A DNA stretch of 15,631 nucleotides from Hadesarchaea archaeon (GTDB taxonomy: Archaea > Hadarchaeota > Hadarchaeia > Hadarchaeales > Hadarchaeaceae): assembly GCA_029880065.1 (NCBI GenBank), contig JAOUPD010000016.1:1-15631 (forward strand), given 5' to 3'. Both the position numbers and the translations under genes were made by a program. This document shows, one piece after another, positions 1 to 7,006 of this stretch. How positions within the stretch are numbered: the stretch's first letter is position 1; every line of letters begins with the position of its first letter. Under the pieces are notes generated by a model. It was given only the letters and a program-made list of their open reading frames with translations, made no database searches and was not told where the DNA came from.

Positions 1-1832
1 TAAGTCCCCGCAGCCACCTCAATGGTGTCGCCTGGCGAGACATTATCTATCGCCGCCTGGATGGAGTTGAAGTTTTCGCCAGTATTGACGTTTCGCACGT
101 TCCAGCTTCGCGCAATCCCTGTCGGATAGGGTGCGTTGAGCCATGGCGCGTAATCGATGTTATCGCTGACATCATCGCCAGTGGCGCTCGGGTTTGTAGT
201 TGGGTTGCGTGGACCGGTCGGGTCTCCCCACCAGTTGTTCTCGGCATCGACCGTTCCAGTATTACCAGTCTCCACCTTTATTCCAAACTGGGTGTTGCCG
301 TAGATGTTGTTGAAGTGGATATGTGCACCTGAAACATCTCCCGCCCAAGGCGCTGGGCCTGCGAAGTAAATCCCCTGATAGTTGTTGGCAATGGTGTTAC
401 CAGTGACATTCAGAGTTGTAATGTGCCAGAACTGCAACGCCTCGCCTTCTCCCCAACTGCCAGACTGGGTGTTGGTAATGGTATTGTTACTGACCGTAAC
501 GCTATCCGCTTCGTTTATCTCAAGGGCAGCCCAGGAGCTCGCGACCGGGTTTCCGTTATTGTCGAAGGTATTTCCGACAACGGTTACCGTGTCAGTACGG
601 TCGCTGGGGTTTCCACGGAGGGCGCAGCTGCCCCAGTTATTATGGACATTGTTATTGTTGAATGTGTAGCTCGTTACAGTTTCCATCTTATCGTTCACAT
701 CTAACGTAGCCCAGCCACGGTAGTTCTTGAACTCGTTGTTTTCGAATTTGACAACTCCTCCCAATTTCTTAAGAACTACTCCACATCGTCCGCTCTTCCC
801 ATCGTCATATCCTTCTCCATCAAAGATACAATCCGAGAACTCAAGATTGGTCACAAGATAATGGCCATACCAGTGGCAGGAAACCGTAGCCTCATAAGTC
901 TCTGTTAATAGAAATCCATTACCGCTAATGGTGAAATTCTGAACTTTCAAGCCCGAGTAGCTCGCTTCAAAGCAGATTCCTCCGGTGATGAAGGTGGTGG
1001 TTTTGTTATGCCCAACGATAGAAATGCCAGTGGCAGTGGTGCTCTTCAACTTAACGGTTTCATTATACGCCCCCGCCGCCACATTGATGGTGTCGCCGGG
1101 TAGGGCCGCGTCTATTGCGTCTTGGATAGATAGTGCTGGAAAACCTGCCAGAGGTAGCGGAACATCTATGGTGCCAGTATCATCATCGAGCACCACGCTC
1201 CCGTTGACGGTAAGCTCATCGAAGTAAACATCCACATTAACCGGACCGCTCGCAATAGATGGCCCCGCTGTCAAAGCTATGGCCAAAACCGTGTAACCAT
1301 TTTCAATATAATCAGCAAGGTTGGCTGCCGTGTAGGGGTTTACCGTATGCCATTGGTTGGCCGCATCGCTCAAGCTCCAATTATCCCACTTACCATAGTA
1401 TCCAGAAGCCGCGCCGCCGGGCTTGTGGGAAGTCAACAGGTTGTCGACTACTCCATCGTTATCCGTGTCAAGGAAGAGGAATATCTCATCCGGAGCCTTA
1501 ACATCTCCACTTACTGTGTAGCCCCGGTAGCTAATTGTGCTGCTGCTTCTTAAAGTGAAATCGGTAGGCACTATCACCATGGCATAGTCCAGTGTGGCTG
1601 TGGAAGTGGTCACATGAATAGCATCGGTGCCTGAATAGTTCTCAATGGCGGGGTCACGCTCCCAGCAGATGTTGATTTCAGCCGATGGCGTAGTCATGCT
1701 GGGAATACTGACCGTGGCAAAGGTAGGATTGGGCACTGCCCCGTTTGCTCCTGCCGGTGCCGCCGCCATGACCGAAATTAAAGATATCAGCATTAATGCC
1801 GAGATCGCCACAATCAGAATTTTCTTCTTCAT
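1..1832 (-). CDS. Secreted parallel beta-helix repeat protein, 3' partial (runs off left edge)
   Basis: This frame is open for 610 codons from an ATG at 1832 to the window edge, so the C-terminus is missing. The N-terminus has a Lys-rich n-region (MKKK) and a hydrophobic stretch to about residue 22 ending near AAAPAGA, which is a signal peptide, so the protein is probably exported and surface-attached. Residues ~30-230 look like a beta-sandwich-type region with an acidic DTDNDGVVD segment resembling a calcium-binding loop. From ~234 a right-handed parallel beta-helix begins with SIQDAIDAALPGDTINV, followed by many N-x-T/F and 'NNNTI'-type coils and a NNWWGDPTGP motif near 540. A second helix entry motif (SIQAAIDNVSPGDTIEV) starts near 590, so the protein is modular. 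Such proteins are adhesin-like, S-layer-associated or polysaccharide-binding; no catalytic motif is visible. GAGGAGGA lies directly before the ATG. Function is inferred from fold only. Confidence 0.88.
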   Translation of the reverse strand, partial: MKKKILIVAISALMLISLISVMAAAPAGANGAVPNPTFATVSIPSMTTPSAEINICWERDPAIENYSGTDAIHVTTSTATLDYAMVIVPTDFTLRSSSTISYRGYTVSGDVKAPDEIFLFLDTDNDGVVDNLLTSHKPGGAASGYYGKWDNWSLSDAANQWHTVNPYTAANLADYIENGYTVLAIALTAGPSIASGPVNVDVYFDELTVNGSVVLDDDTGTIDVPLPLAGFPALSIQDAIDAALPGDTINVAAGAYNETVKLKSTTATGISIVGHNKTTTFITGGICFEASYSGLKVQNFTISGNGFLLTETYEATVSCHWYGHYLVTNLEFSDCIFDGEGYDDGKSGRCGVVLKKLGGVVKFENNEFKNYRGWATLDVNDKMETVTSYTFNNNNVHNNWGSCALRGNPSDRTDTVTVVGNTFDNNGNPVASSWAALEINEADSVTVSNNTITNTQSGSWGEGEALQFWHITTLNVTGNTIANNYQGIYFAGPAPWAGDVSGAHIHFNNIYGNTQFGIKVETGNTGTVDAENNWWGDPTGPRNPTTNPSATGDDVSDNIDYAPWLNAPYPTGIARSWNVRNVNTGENFNSIQAAIDNVSPGDTIEVAAGT

Positions 1833-1890
1833 TCCTCCTCAACCCTTTTCCTTTTGTTATAAAAATTTCCTTATTTGCTCTATTTTTACT

Positions 1891-1900
1891 TTATTTTATA
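1891..1900 (-). promoter_or_regulatory. Candidate TATA box for the beta-helix protein gene
   Basis: On the minus strand this reads TTATAAAATAA-like (TATAAAATAA) about 60 nt before the ATG at 1832. The whole stretch 1833-1941 is very AT-rich and offers other candidates (TTTTTATAAC near 1856-1865, TTATAAAAAAT near 1915-1925), so the exact promoter is not settled. No second gene fits in this spacer. Confidence 0.4.
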
Positions 1901-1941
1901 GGTATTTTAATGTATTTTTTATAATAAAAAATATAGTATTT

Positions 1942-2151
1942 TTATAGTAAAAAAATGAGGATATTGCGCCAGATGCCGAACCCCAGGACCAATATCGGAA
2001 TGATGAGGAGCCCGCCAGCCAGTCCGACCATGGTGAAAACCGAGATCACAAGAAGGCCGATACGCAGCAGGGCTAGCTCGATTATCTGACATCCCTCGAG
2101 GAACCGGTCCTCAAGAGCGCGAGTTCCCTCCCCAGCTCCAGGATCGCCCAT
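1942..2151 (-). CDS. Small hydrophobic membrane protein downstream of DUF357 gene
   Basis: The frame ends at the TAA at 1942. Its last ~50 residues (from QIIELALLRIGLLVIS onward) are strongly hydrophobic and Gly-rich, predicting one or two membrane helices and an IWRN/IFLL tail. Codon choice there is typical of the neighbouring genes (many C/G third positions), which supports real coding. The start is unclear: the ATG at 2151 overlaps the DUF357 gene by about 70 nt and has no clear ribosome binding site, and a GTG inside the hydrophobic stretch is the alternative. It is the last gene after dph5 and the DUF357 gene on the same strand and may be translated by reinitiation. I do not recognise a family. 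Confidence 0.45.
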   Translation of the reverse strand: MGDPGAGEGTRALEDRFLEGCQIIELALLRIGLLVISVFTMVGLAGGLLIIPILVLGFGIWRNILIFLL

Positions 2152-2345
2152 GCCCAGATCAGACACTCGAAGCTCTTTATCAAATCTCCCCGCTCGAGAA
2201 AGTGTCCGGAATCCTTGCAATAGGCTCGGATGTTCGAAAGCATTTTATCACCGCGATCGTTCCGAGCTTTCGCCGTGCGAAGGGCATCATCAAGTTTTGT
2301 TGTCCACTTCTTTATCTCCTCAATCAGCTTATCCTCCAAACTCAT
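2082..2345 (-). CDS. DUF357 family protein
   Basis: An 87-residue acidic/basic helical protein. The core (DKMLSNIRAYCKDSGHFLERGDLIKSFE followed by WAWAILELGRELALL) matches my memory of the archaeal DUF357 signature: a 'nI.aY..D..yFle.gD...afE...WAWA.LE' pattern covering nearly the full length. The family is small, helical and of unknown function. The ATG at 2345 overlaps the TGA of dph5 in an ATGA arrangement, so the two are almost certainly translationally coupled. The context suggests a role linked to diphthamide modification of elongation factor 2 or to translation, but this is inference from neighbourhood only. Confidence 0.85.
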   Translation of the reverse strand: MSLEDKLIEEIKKWTTKLDDALRTAKARNDRGDKMLSNIRAYCKDSGHFLERGDLIKSFECLIWAWAILELGRELALLRTGSSRDVR

Positions 2346-3118
2346 TTGGCCACCGCCTCGGGCGCTCCAGCGAACACGCGAAGGGCCTCAGCTTCGACGA
2401 AATGGAGCTTGCCCGGCACGATTAGCACATGGGGTGGGGGGCCAAAGTCAAGACCCCGAAGTTTTCCCACTCTGTCAGCTTTAACAACAGCATCGTCGGA
2501 ACCTGCTCGTGCCACGACGACCGCGAGCGTGTCTGGGGTGAAGGCATTTTTTCGCAATTTTTCCTCCAGCCCGAGCATGATTTCGATTGCCTCGCTCGCT
2601 AGCATTGCTCGTCCTTCCTTCGCTCGGATGTCGAGAAGTAGCAGGGTGTGAAGTCCTCGCTTACGATTTTCGACCAGCGTTTCGTAAGGCACCTGCGATG
2701 GGTTGTCAGGGAATGGAACCGTAGCCGTGCGCCCGAACTTGTAGCTCTGCAGGCCAACGAGCCCGGCAGCTGCGGAGGCGATTGATGCGGCGTGCACCAC
2801 TTTTGTTTCGATGCCTGCCTTTGCCGCGCGAAGGCGCAGGTCGACATGCGTGGTTGCCACCATCGGGTCCCCGGGAACGAGGAATGCCACCTTGCGAATC
2901 TTAGCGGTTTCGAGAATTTCATCGGGACGCTGCTCAACTGCCTCGCGACCGACTACTTGGATAGGTTTGCCAATCTCCCGTTCAAGTTTCTTTAAGTTAA
3001 AACTGGGCACTAAGCTCGTGTATAGCTCTGCATAGAGAACATCAGCTCTTTGTGCTTCGCGTAACCCCTGAAGCGATATCCCCTCGCCATGCAAGCCGAG
3101 CCCAATGAATACGAGCAT
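2342..3118 (-). CDS. dph5: Diphthine synthase (diphthamide biosynthesis methyltransferase)
   Basis: This is a 258-residue protein of normal length for archaeal Dph5/DphB. It uses S-adenosylmethionine to methylate the modified histidine of elongation factor 2 to diphthine in the cytoplasm. Recognisable parts are the N-terminal MLVFIGLGLHGEGISLQG tetrapyrrole-methylase-type strand and Gly loop, FLVPGDPMVATTH at residues ~79-91 (SAM/substrate loop), HAASIASAAAGLVGLQ YKFG near 109-128, and the conserved LLLLDI near 158. The start ATG at 3118 is the natural family start. The gene is divergent from tRNA-Lys at 3161 and is followed by the DUF357 gene through a stop/start overlap. The spacer 3119-3160 holds AT-rich stretches that may serve promoters in both directions. 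Confidence 0.96.
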   Translation of the reverse strand: MLVFIGLGLHGEGISLQGLREAQRADVLYAELYTSLVPSFNLKKLEREIGKPIQVVGREAVEQRPDEILETAKIRKVAFLVPGDPMVATTHVDLRLRAAKAGIETKVVHAASIASAAAGLVGLQSYKFGRTATVPFPDNPSQVPYETLVENRKRGLHTLLLLDIRAKEGRAMLASEAIEIMLGLEEKLRKNAFTPDTLAVVVARAGSDDAVVKADRVGKLRGLDFGPPPHVLIVPGKLHFVEAEALRVFAGAPEAVAK

Positions 3119-3183
3119 AGTATCGTAAACACTTAATTTGGCTAGACGATATATTCGTTCGGGCCCGTGACTCAGTCTGGTAG

Positions 3184-3201
3184 ACGCAAATAGCGGCCAA
3201 A
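3184..3201 (+). other. tRNA-Lys intron 1 (18 nt, D-stem, position 22/23)
   Basis: The intron forms a BHB motif. Exon UGGU (3178-3181) pairs with intron GCCA (3196-3199). Three-nucleotide bulges AGA and AAA flank this helix, and a small CGC/GCG hairpin (loop AAATA) lies inside. Cutting each bulge after its second base (AG|A and AA|A) gives GGTAG joined to AGT and restores a perfect ACTC/GAGT D-stem. Confidence 0.85.
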
Positions 3202-3216
3202 AGTACCCGGCTCTTA

Positions 3217-3238
3217 ACGGCTTTCAAAGCTGGTGGTA
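3217..3238 (+). other. tRNA-Lys intron 2 (22 nt, canonical 37/38 position)
   Basis: Removing these 22 nt joins CTCTTA to A and restores the 7-nt anticodon loop and the CCCGG/CCGGG stem. The inside forms a CGGCU/AGCUG hairpin and both junction bulges read TAA. The 4-bp central helix (CTCT with GTGG) contains one mismatch and two G-U pairs, so this BHB is relaxed. Because TAA is repeated at both ends, the exact cut cannot be placed by sequence, but the mature product is the same. Confidence 0.75.
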
Positions 3239-3311
3239 ACCGGGCGGTCGAGGGTTCGAATCCCTCCGGGCCCGCCATCCAAAAACCAAGTTTGGAGTGG
3301 TACAAGTAAAC

Positions 3312-4079
3312 TCAATCGAGTCGCACAACCTTAATCTTCTTCAAATCGCAAACGCCAAGTTTTGCCTCTTTGGCGAGTTTTAGGTGTTCTACGGTCGAGG
3401 GGTCAAGCCCAAGGGTGGTGGCTCCCACGGCATCGGCCGCGACCGGATCGTTTGAGAAGATCATCACCTCAAATCGCTTTTGTTCACCACCCAGCTCCGA
3501 GCTTAAACTGAGCCGCCCGTCGATCACCGCTAGATCAGGGCGCTTGTAGCGGTTGATGTCGACGATGCTCTCTTCGATGCCCAGCTTGTGGAATCTGCCC
3601 TTATCCCGCCCGATGGTGGCGCCGAGCATGTTCTTTAGCGAGAGCGTTACACGGGCTGATGAATGCTGTTTCAAAACGGCCGCCGAAATCAAATAGGCGC
3701 CCTTCAAAACCAATGGGAACTCGAACCGCTTCAACACGGTTGCCTCCGCTTTTTTCAAAACCTCGAACTCCCCAGAATTCAAGTCAACGAGCTTCACACC
3801 GTGATAATTGGCTAATTCAACGTACCCCTGATTACGATAGATGGTGTGGGTATCATCAAACCCTGAGCCCTCGGCGATTATCAGTTGGTTATCGTCCTTG
3901 AAAAATTTCACTAGGGCTTCGACGGTGTCGGTGGGGGTCGTTACGGGATATGGGCGATCGGCGATGAGGTTAGGTTTTATCACTACTTTCCTGCGGTGAA
4001 CTTCAACACCCAGCGAGCGTAGGCCCCTTGGCACCATCGTGGCGGGGTCATTTCCTTTTACGACAACGACTTTCGACAT
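3312..4079 (-). CDS. DUF362 domain protein
   Basis: A 255-residue protein from the ATG at 4079, preceded by GGTGGAAGGGG; an in-frame ATG at 4118 would add 13 residues but has no ribosome binding site. It begins MSKVVVVKGNDP and has RKVVIKPNLI near residue 32, a TPTDTVEALVKFF helix, LIIAEGSGFDDT, and the 'KQH..ARVTLSLKNMLG' block typical of DUF362. These conserved elements resemble proteins related to ferredoxin-associated DUF362 families, but no CxxCxxC iron-sulfur motif is present in this short version. The reaction is unknown. It is transcribed away from the radical SAM gene at 4161 and ends facing tRNA-Lys. Confidence 0.85.
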   Translation of the reverse strand: MSKVVVVKGNDPATMVPRGLRSLGVEVHRRKVVIKPNLIADRPYPVTTPTDTVEALVKFFKDDNQLIIAEGSGFDDTHTIYRNQGYVELANYHGVKLVDLNSGEFEVLKKAEATVLKRFEFPLVLKGAYLISAAVLKQHSSARVTLSLKNMLGATIGRDKGRFHKLGIEESIVDINRYKRPDLAVIDGRLSLSSELGGEQKRFEVMIFSNDPVAADAVGATTLGLDPSTVEHLKLAKEAKLGVCDLKKIKVVRLD

Positions 4080-4160
4080 GCCCCTTCCACCAGTTATCTC
4101 ATTTATAACTTGATCCATGTGAAAAATAAGGTTAGATGAAAGAAGTTTGCTCGAGAAAAA

Positions 4161-4964
4161 ATGAAAACTTACCCACGCTTCATCACGCCGGGCTTCGAGC
4201 CGTTTGACCCGATCGAGCTAGCAAGGGAAACCGAGAAAATCATTTGTCGGGGGAATGAGAGGAAGTACACGGCATTTTACGCAACCGGGGTATACGGTGG
4301 CATTGCCACGGGCTACACTTGCGGATGTTGTTTGCGCTGCTTCTTTTGCTGGGTCGACTGGAGTCGCGATTTCCCCGAAAGGTTTGGCAAGTTTTATTCG
4401 CCAGCCGAGGCATTTGAAAAACTCAGCGAAGCTGCACATAAATACGGCGTCCGAAAGCTCCGAATCTCGGGTGCGGAACCCACGTTGGGCCGGGAGCACT
4501 TGCTCGCGCTTCTCGAGCTCGTCGATAACTCCGAGTTCGATATCTTCATCCTCGAGACGAACGGCATCCTGTTCGGCGCGGATGAAAACTACGTGAAAGA
4601 TCTTTCGAGGTTCAAGAAGCCCCACGTTAGAGTCTCCCTGAAGGCGGGAAACCCCGAAGCTTTCACGAGGAGAACCGGAGCCAAACCCGAGAGTTTCGAG
4701 CTTCCATTTAGAGCTATCCGAAACCTCCTGAATTACGGGGTCAGCTTTCACGTCGCCGGGATGATGGACGACCCCCGAATCGTGAGTAAGCAAGAAAGAG
4801 TGGAGCTTGCGAAAAGGCTGGCGGAGATCGACCCGAGACTCGTGGTCGCGTTTGAGGGAGAAGTCATCGATCCATACGAAACGACGCTTGCTAGGTTGAA
4901 ATCCGCTGGGCTGAGCTTAAAATGGCCACTCAAGGAGAGATATAGCCTGTTTGGGAAGGACTAA
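4161..4964 (+). CDS. Radical SAM protein (PflA-like)
   Basis: A 267-residue radical SAM enzyme. The [4Fe-4S] site is CX3CX2C made by C56, C60 and C63 inside a Cys-rich CGCCLRCFFCW segment, and SAM-binding RISGAEPTLG follows near residues 101-110. The rest follows a TIM-barrel pattern: ILETNGI near 131-138, VRVSLKAGNPEAFTRRTG, and a late VAFEGEVIDPYE strand. No C-terminal iron-sulfur domain is present. The size and motif spacing resemble activase-like or archaeal orphan radical SAM proteins, so the substrate is not known. The gene diverges from DUF362 with a 42-nt gap between the outer starts and converges on the aldehyde oxidoreductase gene, whose stop codon overlaps its own (4961-4964). Confidence 0.9.
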   Translation: MKTYPRFITPGFEPFDPIELARETEKIICRGNERKYTAFYATGVYGGIATGYTCGCCLRCFFCWVDWSRDFPERFGKFYSPAEAFEKLSEAAHKYGVRKLRISGAEPTLGREHLLALLELVDNSEFDIFILETNGILFGADENYVKDLSRFKKPHVRVSLKAGNPEAFTRRTGAKPESFELPFRAIRNLLNYGVSFHVAGMMDDPRIVSKQERVELAKRLAEIDPRLVVAFEGEVIDPYETTLARLKSAGLSLKWPLKERYSLFGKD

Positions 4965-6772
4965 AGGTTCTCATACTTGCACAACCCCAGTTCCTTTAGC
5001 TTCTCGTGGGTTGGCTTGCCATCCTTCCACCCGCGCAGGGCATAGTACTCGCCGAGCATTGCCCCCAGCTTAACCACGTGGCCCTTTGATGGGCCCTCTG
5101 GCATAGATTCTTTTAGCAAACGTTTGGGCAGCGTGTCGTCCTTGCGCCCAAAGCCCTCGCGGTTGATGAAGAGCCGCTCGAGGGTGTAGATGCGATCACC
5201 GGCTTTCAACAGCTCATCGGGAGACAAGTTCCACCCGGTTATCGCGTTGAGCATCTCCACGATTTCAGGCACCCAAATGGCGAAGGTCGCAAATTTACAA
5301 AAGACGGCCGAATCACAGATGGCGAATAGATCTTGAAAGGTCTTCACCCACTGCGCCTTGATGGCGAAGCGGTCGAGTTGCGGGGGCACATAAAAGATTT
5401 CTGGGCCCATCATGTAGGCTCGGAGGTGGCAGCCACCGCGATTTGAGGTCGCGTACGCCAGCCCCAGCTCCTGAGCACCACGCGGGTCATACGCGGGCAG
5501 TTCAAGTCCCTTAACGTGCATCGCCAGCTCGGGGGCGCCGTATTTCTCCGCGATGCGCTTCGCCCCGAGCGCGATGTCGTTCCCAAATCCCAAGCGATAT
5601 GCCGTCTTCCAAGTGAGCTCGACAATCGCTTGGGGATTGCCGAACTTCAGTTCAAGCCCGCCCAGCTTCTCCTTCGAGATTTTCCCGCGTTCGCTCAGCT
5701 CCATTGCGCAGCCTACGGTGTTGCCATAAGAAATGGGGTCCATACCCAGCTCATCGCAGAGGTTGTTGGCTTTGGCTATGGCGTTCAAGTCATCGATGTA
5801 GCACTGAGGTCCTAGCGCCCAGATTGCCTCATATTCAGGTCCCTCGCCTTTGACTTGATAGGGTGCTTGAGTGATACGGATTATGCGGCCGCATGCGATC
5901 GGGCATCCCTCGCATGCCTTGCCCTTCACCAGTATCGTTTTCGCAATGGTTTCGCCGCTGATTTTTTCCGCGGTTGGAAAAACGCACGTCTGGAAGTTTC
6001 TGGTGGGAAGAAGCCCGTACTTGTTGATGGTATTGACAGCAATAGCGGTCCCATAGGTGGGCAGGAATTGTCCAGTGATTCGGTTCTCTCGGAACATATT
6101 TAACACTTTTTGGACGATCCCTTTGAGTTTCTTCTCGTCCGCGACGGGTAGTTTTTTTGTCCTACGCACGGCGATTGCCTTGAGCTGTTTTGATCCCATC
6201 ACGGCTCCAGCTGCGGTCCCGCCAGCCGCGCGATGTTTGTCGTTGATAATCGCGGCGCACATCACAAGATTCTCCCCCGCGGGACCTATCGAGGCGATTT
6301 TGGCGTTCGAGTCCCCGAGTTCCTTACGAATGCCATCCTCGGTACCCCAAGTGCCTTTACCCCAATACCGCCCGGCAGATCGTATCTCCGCTTCTCCTTT
6401 GCGTATCCACAGGTAAACGGGCTCAGCCGCCTTACCCTCGATGATTATACCCTCATAACCCGCGAACCTGAGCTCCGGGCCGAAGGTGCCGCCGCAGTTG
6501 GCGTCTCCGATACCACCGGTATGGGGCGATTTAGTGATTACGTGAAATCTACCGCTCGTGGGGAACGCCGTACCCGTGGCAGGACCCGTCATAAAGAGCA
6601 GTTTGTTTTCGGGCCCAAGGGGGTCGATGCCGGGTTTGAGTTCTTCGATAAGAATTTTCACTCCCAAGCCGCGACCACCGATGAACAATTTGGCCTCGTC
6701 CTCGTCCACAAACTCGTCCCGCATCGAACCAGAGGAGAGATCAACTCGCAAGAGCTTCAGTTTCAAACCCAT
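4961..6772 (-). CDS. aor: Aldehyde:ferredoxin oxidoreductase (tungsten enzyme)
   Basis: A full-length 603-residue AOR-family protein. It oxidises aldehydes to carboxylic acids and reduces ferredoxin in the cytoplasm, using a tungsten bis-pyranopterin cofactor and one [4Fe-4S] cluster. The cluster ligands are C287, C290, C294 (CEGCPIAC) and C492, closely matching the spacing known for the Pyrococcus furiosus enzyme. Conserved active-site region residues E313 (GPEYEA) and H449 (GGCHLR) are present. N-terminal landmarks are FIGGRGLG (30-37), GPATGTAFPTSGR and GGTFGPELR, and the C-terminus has the usual GWKDGKPTHEKLKELGL end. Aldehyde specificity cannot be read from the sequence. The ATG at 6772 follows a GGGGA; the upstream spacer is shared with tRNA-Gln on the other strand. 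Confidence 0.96.
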   Translation of the reverse strand: MGLKLKLLRVDLSSGSMRDEFVDEDEAKLFIGGRGLGVKILIEELKPGIDPLGPENKLLFMTGPATGTAFPTSGRFHVITKSPHTGGIGDANCGGTFGPELRFAGYEGIIIEGKAAEPVYLWIRKGEAEIRSAGRYWGKGTWGTEDGIRKELGDSNAKIASIGPAGENLVMCAAIINDKHRAAGGTAAGAVMGSKQLKAIAVRRTKKLPVADEKKLKGIVQKVLNMFRENRITGQFLPTYGTAIAVNTINKYGLLPTRNFQTCVFPTAEKISGETIAKTILVKGKACEGCPIACGRIIRITQAPYQVKGEGPEYEAIWALGPQCYIDDLNAIAKANNLCDELGMDPISYGNTVGCAMELSERGKISKEKLGGLELKFGNPQAIVELTWKTAYRLGFGNDIALGAKRIAEKYGAPELAMHVKGLELPAYDPRGAQELGLAYATSNRGGCHLRAYMMGPEIFYVPPQLDRFAIKAQWVKTFQDLFAICDSAVFCKFATFAIWVPEIVEMLNAITGWNLSPDELLKAGDRIYTLERLFINREGFGRKDDTLPKRLLKESMPEGPSKGHVVKLGAMLGEYYALRGWKDGKPTHEKLKELGLCKYENL

Positions 6773-6879
6773 TCCCCAGAAGAGAAGTAATCGGTCGGTT
6801 TTAAGTAAGTTTTGGGTGGCGGTTTGAAAAATGATTAAAGCACTTAAGAATACAATTGTTTGGTAGCCCGGTGGGGTAG

Positions 6880-6900
6880 ACCAGCGGTGACTGGGCCCAA
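6880..6900 (+). other. tRNA-Gln(TTG) intron 1 (21 nt, D-loop, position 15/16)
   Basis: Exon GGGT (6874-6877, the D-stem 5' strand) pairs with intron GCCC (6895-6898). Bulges are AGA (6878-6880) and AAT (6899-6901), and the intron contains a CCAG/CTGG hairpin. Cuts AG|A and AA|T join GGGTAG to TGGTC. Confidence 0.88.
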
Positions 6901-6905
6901 TGGTC

Positions 6906-6926
6906 AGGGGTTAAACCCCCCCACAA
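6906..6926 (+). other. tRNA-Gln(TTG) intron 2 (21 nt, D-loop, near position 20a)
   Basis: The intron has a GGGG-TTAAA-CCCC hairpin and ends with CCAC then AA. CCAC pairs with exon GTGG, but that exon string exists in full only after intron 1 is removed (G6879 joined to 6901-6903); before that only three pairs form. Bulges are TCA and AAA. Removal gives the D-loop AGTGGTCAA. Confidence 0.82.
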
Positions 6927-6959
6927 AATCCTGCGGGCCTTTGGAGCCCGCGACGGCGG

Positions 6960-6979
6960 AAGGGAAAAACCCTGCCGAA
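6960..6979 (+). other. tRNA-Gln(TTG) intron 3 (20 nt, T-stem/T-loop, position 53/54)
   Basis: Exon CGGC (6954-6957) pairs perfectly with intron GCCG (6974-6977). Bulges are GGA and AAT, and the intron contains an AGGG/CCCT hairpin with loop AAAAA. Cuts GG|A and AA|T join the T-stem GGCGG to TTCGAA. Confidence 0.88.
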
Positions 6980-6985
6980 TTCGAA

Positions 6986-7006
6986 CGTCGACAGGTCGAC
7001 CGAAAT
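6986..7006 (+). other. tRNA-Gln(TTG) intron 4 (21 nt, T-loop, position 59/60)
   Basis: Exon TTCG (6980-6983) pairs perfectly with intron CGAA (7001-7004). Bulges are AAC and ATT, and the intron holds a five-pair hairpin GTCGA-CAGG-TCGAC. Cuts AA|C and AT|T give the T-loop TTCGAAT followed by CCGCC. Confidence 0.88.

Larger units (their letters stand above)
3161..3274 (+). tRNA. tRNA-Lys(CTT) with two introns, CCA encoded
   Basis: After removal of two introns the sequence folds as a standard cloverleaf: acceptor GGGCCCG/CGGGCCC, D-stem ACTC/GAGT, anticodon arm CCCGG-CTCTTAA-CCGGG with anticodon CTT at 3213-3215, variable loop CGGTC, T-arm GAGGG-TTCGAAT-CCCTC, discriminator G at 3274 and genomic CCA at 3275-3277. 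The first intron splits the 3' strand of the D-stem, the second sits at the canonical 37/38 site. Without both removals neither the D-stem nor the anticodon stem forms. A likely TATA-like element (ACTTAATTTG, 3131-3140) lies about 25 nt upstream. Lysine identity follows from the anticodon. Confidence 0.93.

Noticed and set aside
1645..1947. A 100-codon plus-strand frame with a hydrophobic end
   Set aside because: It is antisense to the signal peptide region of the beta-helix protein and its tail comes from the AT-rich promoter.
3042..3305. An 87-codon minus-strand frame spanning tRNA-Lys
   Set aside because: It is antisense to a well-supported tRNA and overlaps the dph5 start. Its 'GPEGFEPSTARLPP' segment is the usual false translation of a tRNA T-arm.
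4218..4793. A 191-codon minus-strand frame opposite the radical SAM gene
   Set aside because: It is a mirror of the strong plus-strand coding sequence with CX3CX2C and GAEPTL motifs; its own translation has no recognisable domain.
6233..6790. A 185-codon plus-strand frame opposite the aldehyde oxidoreductase gene
   Set aside because: It lies entirely antisense to conserved AOR sequence and shows no family features.
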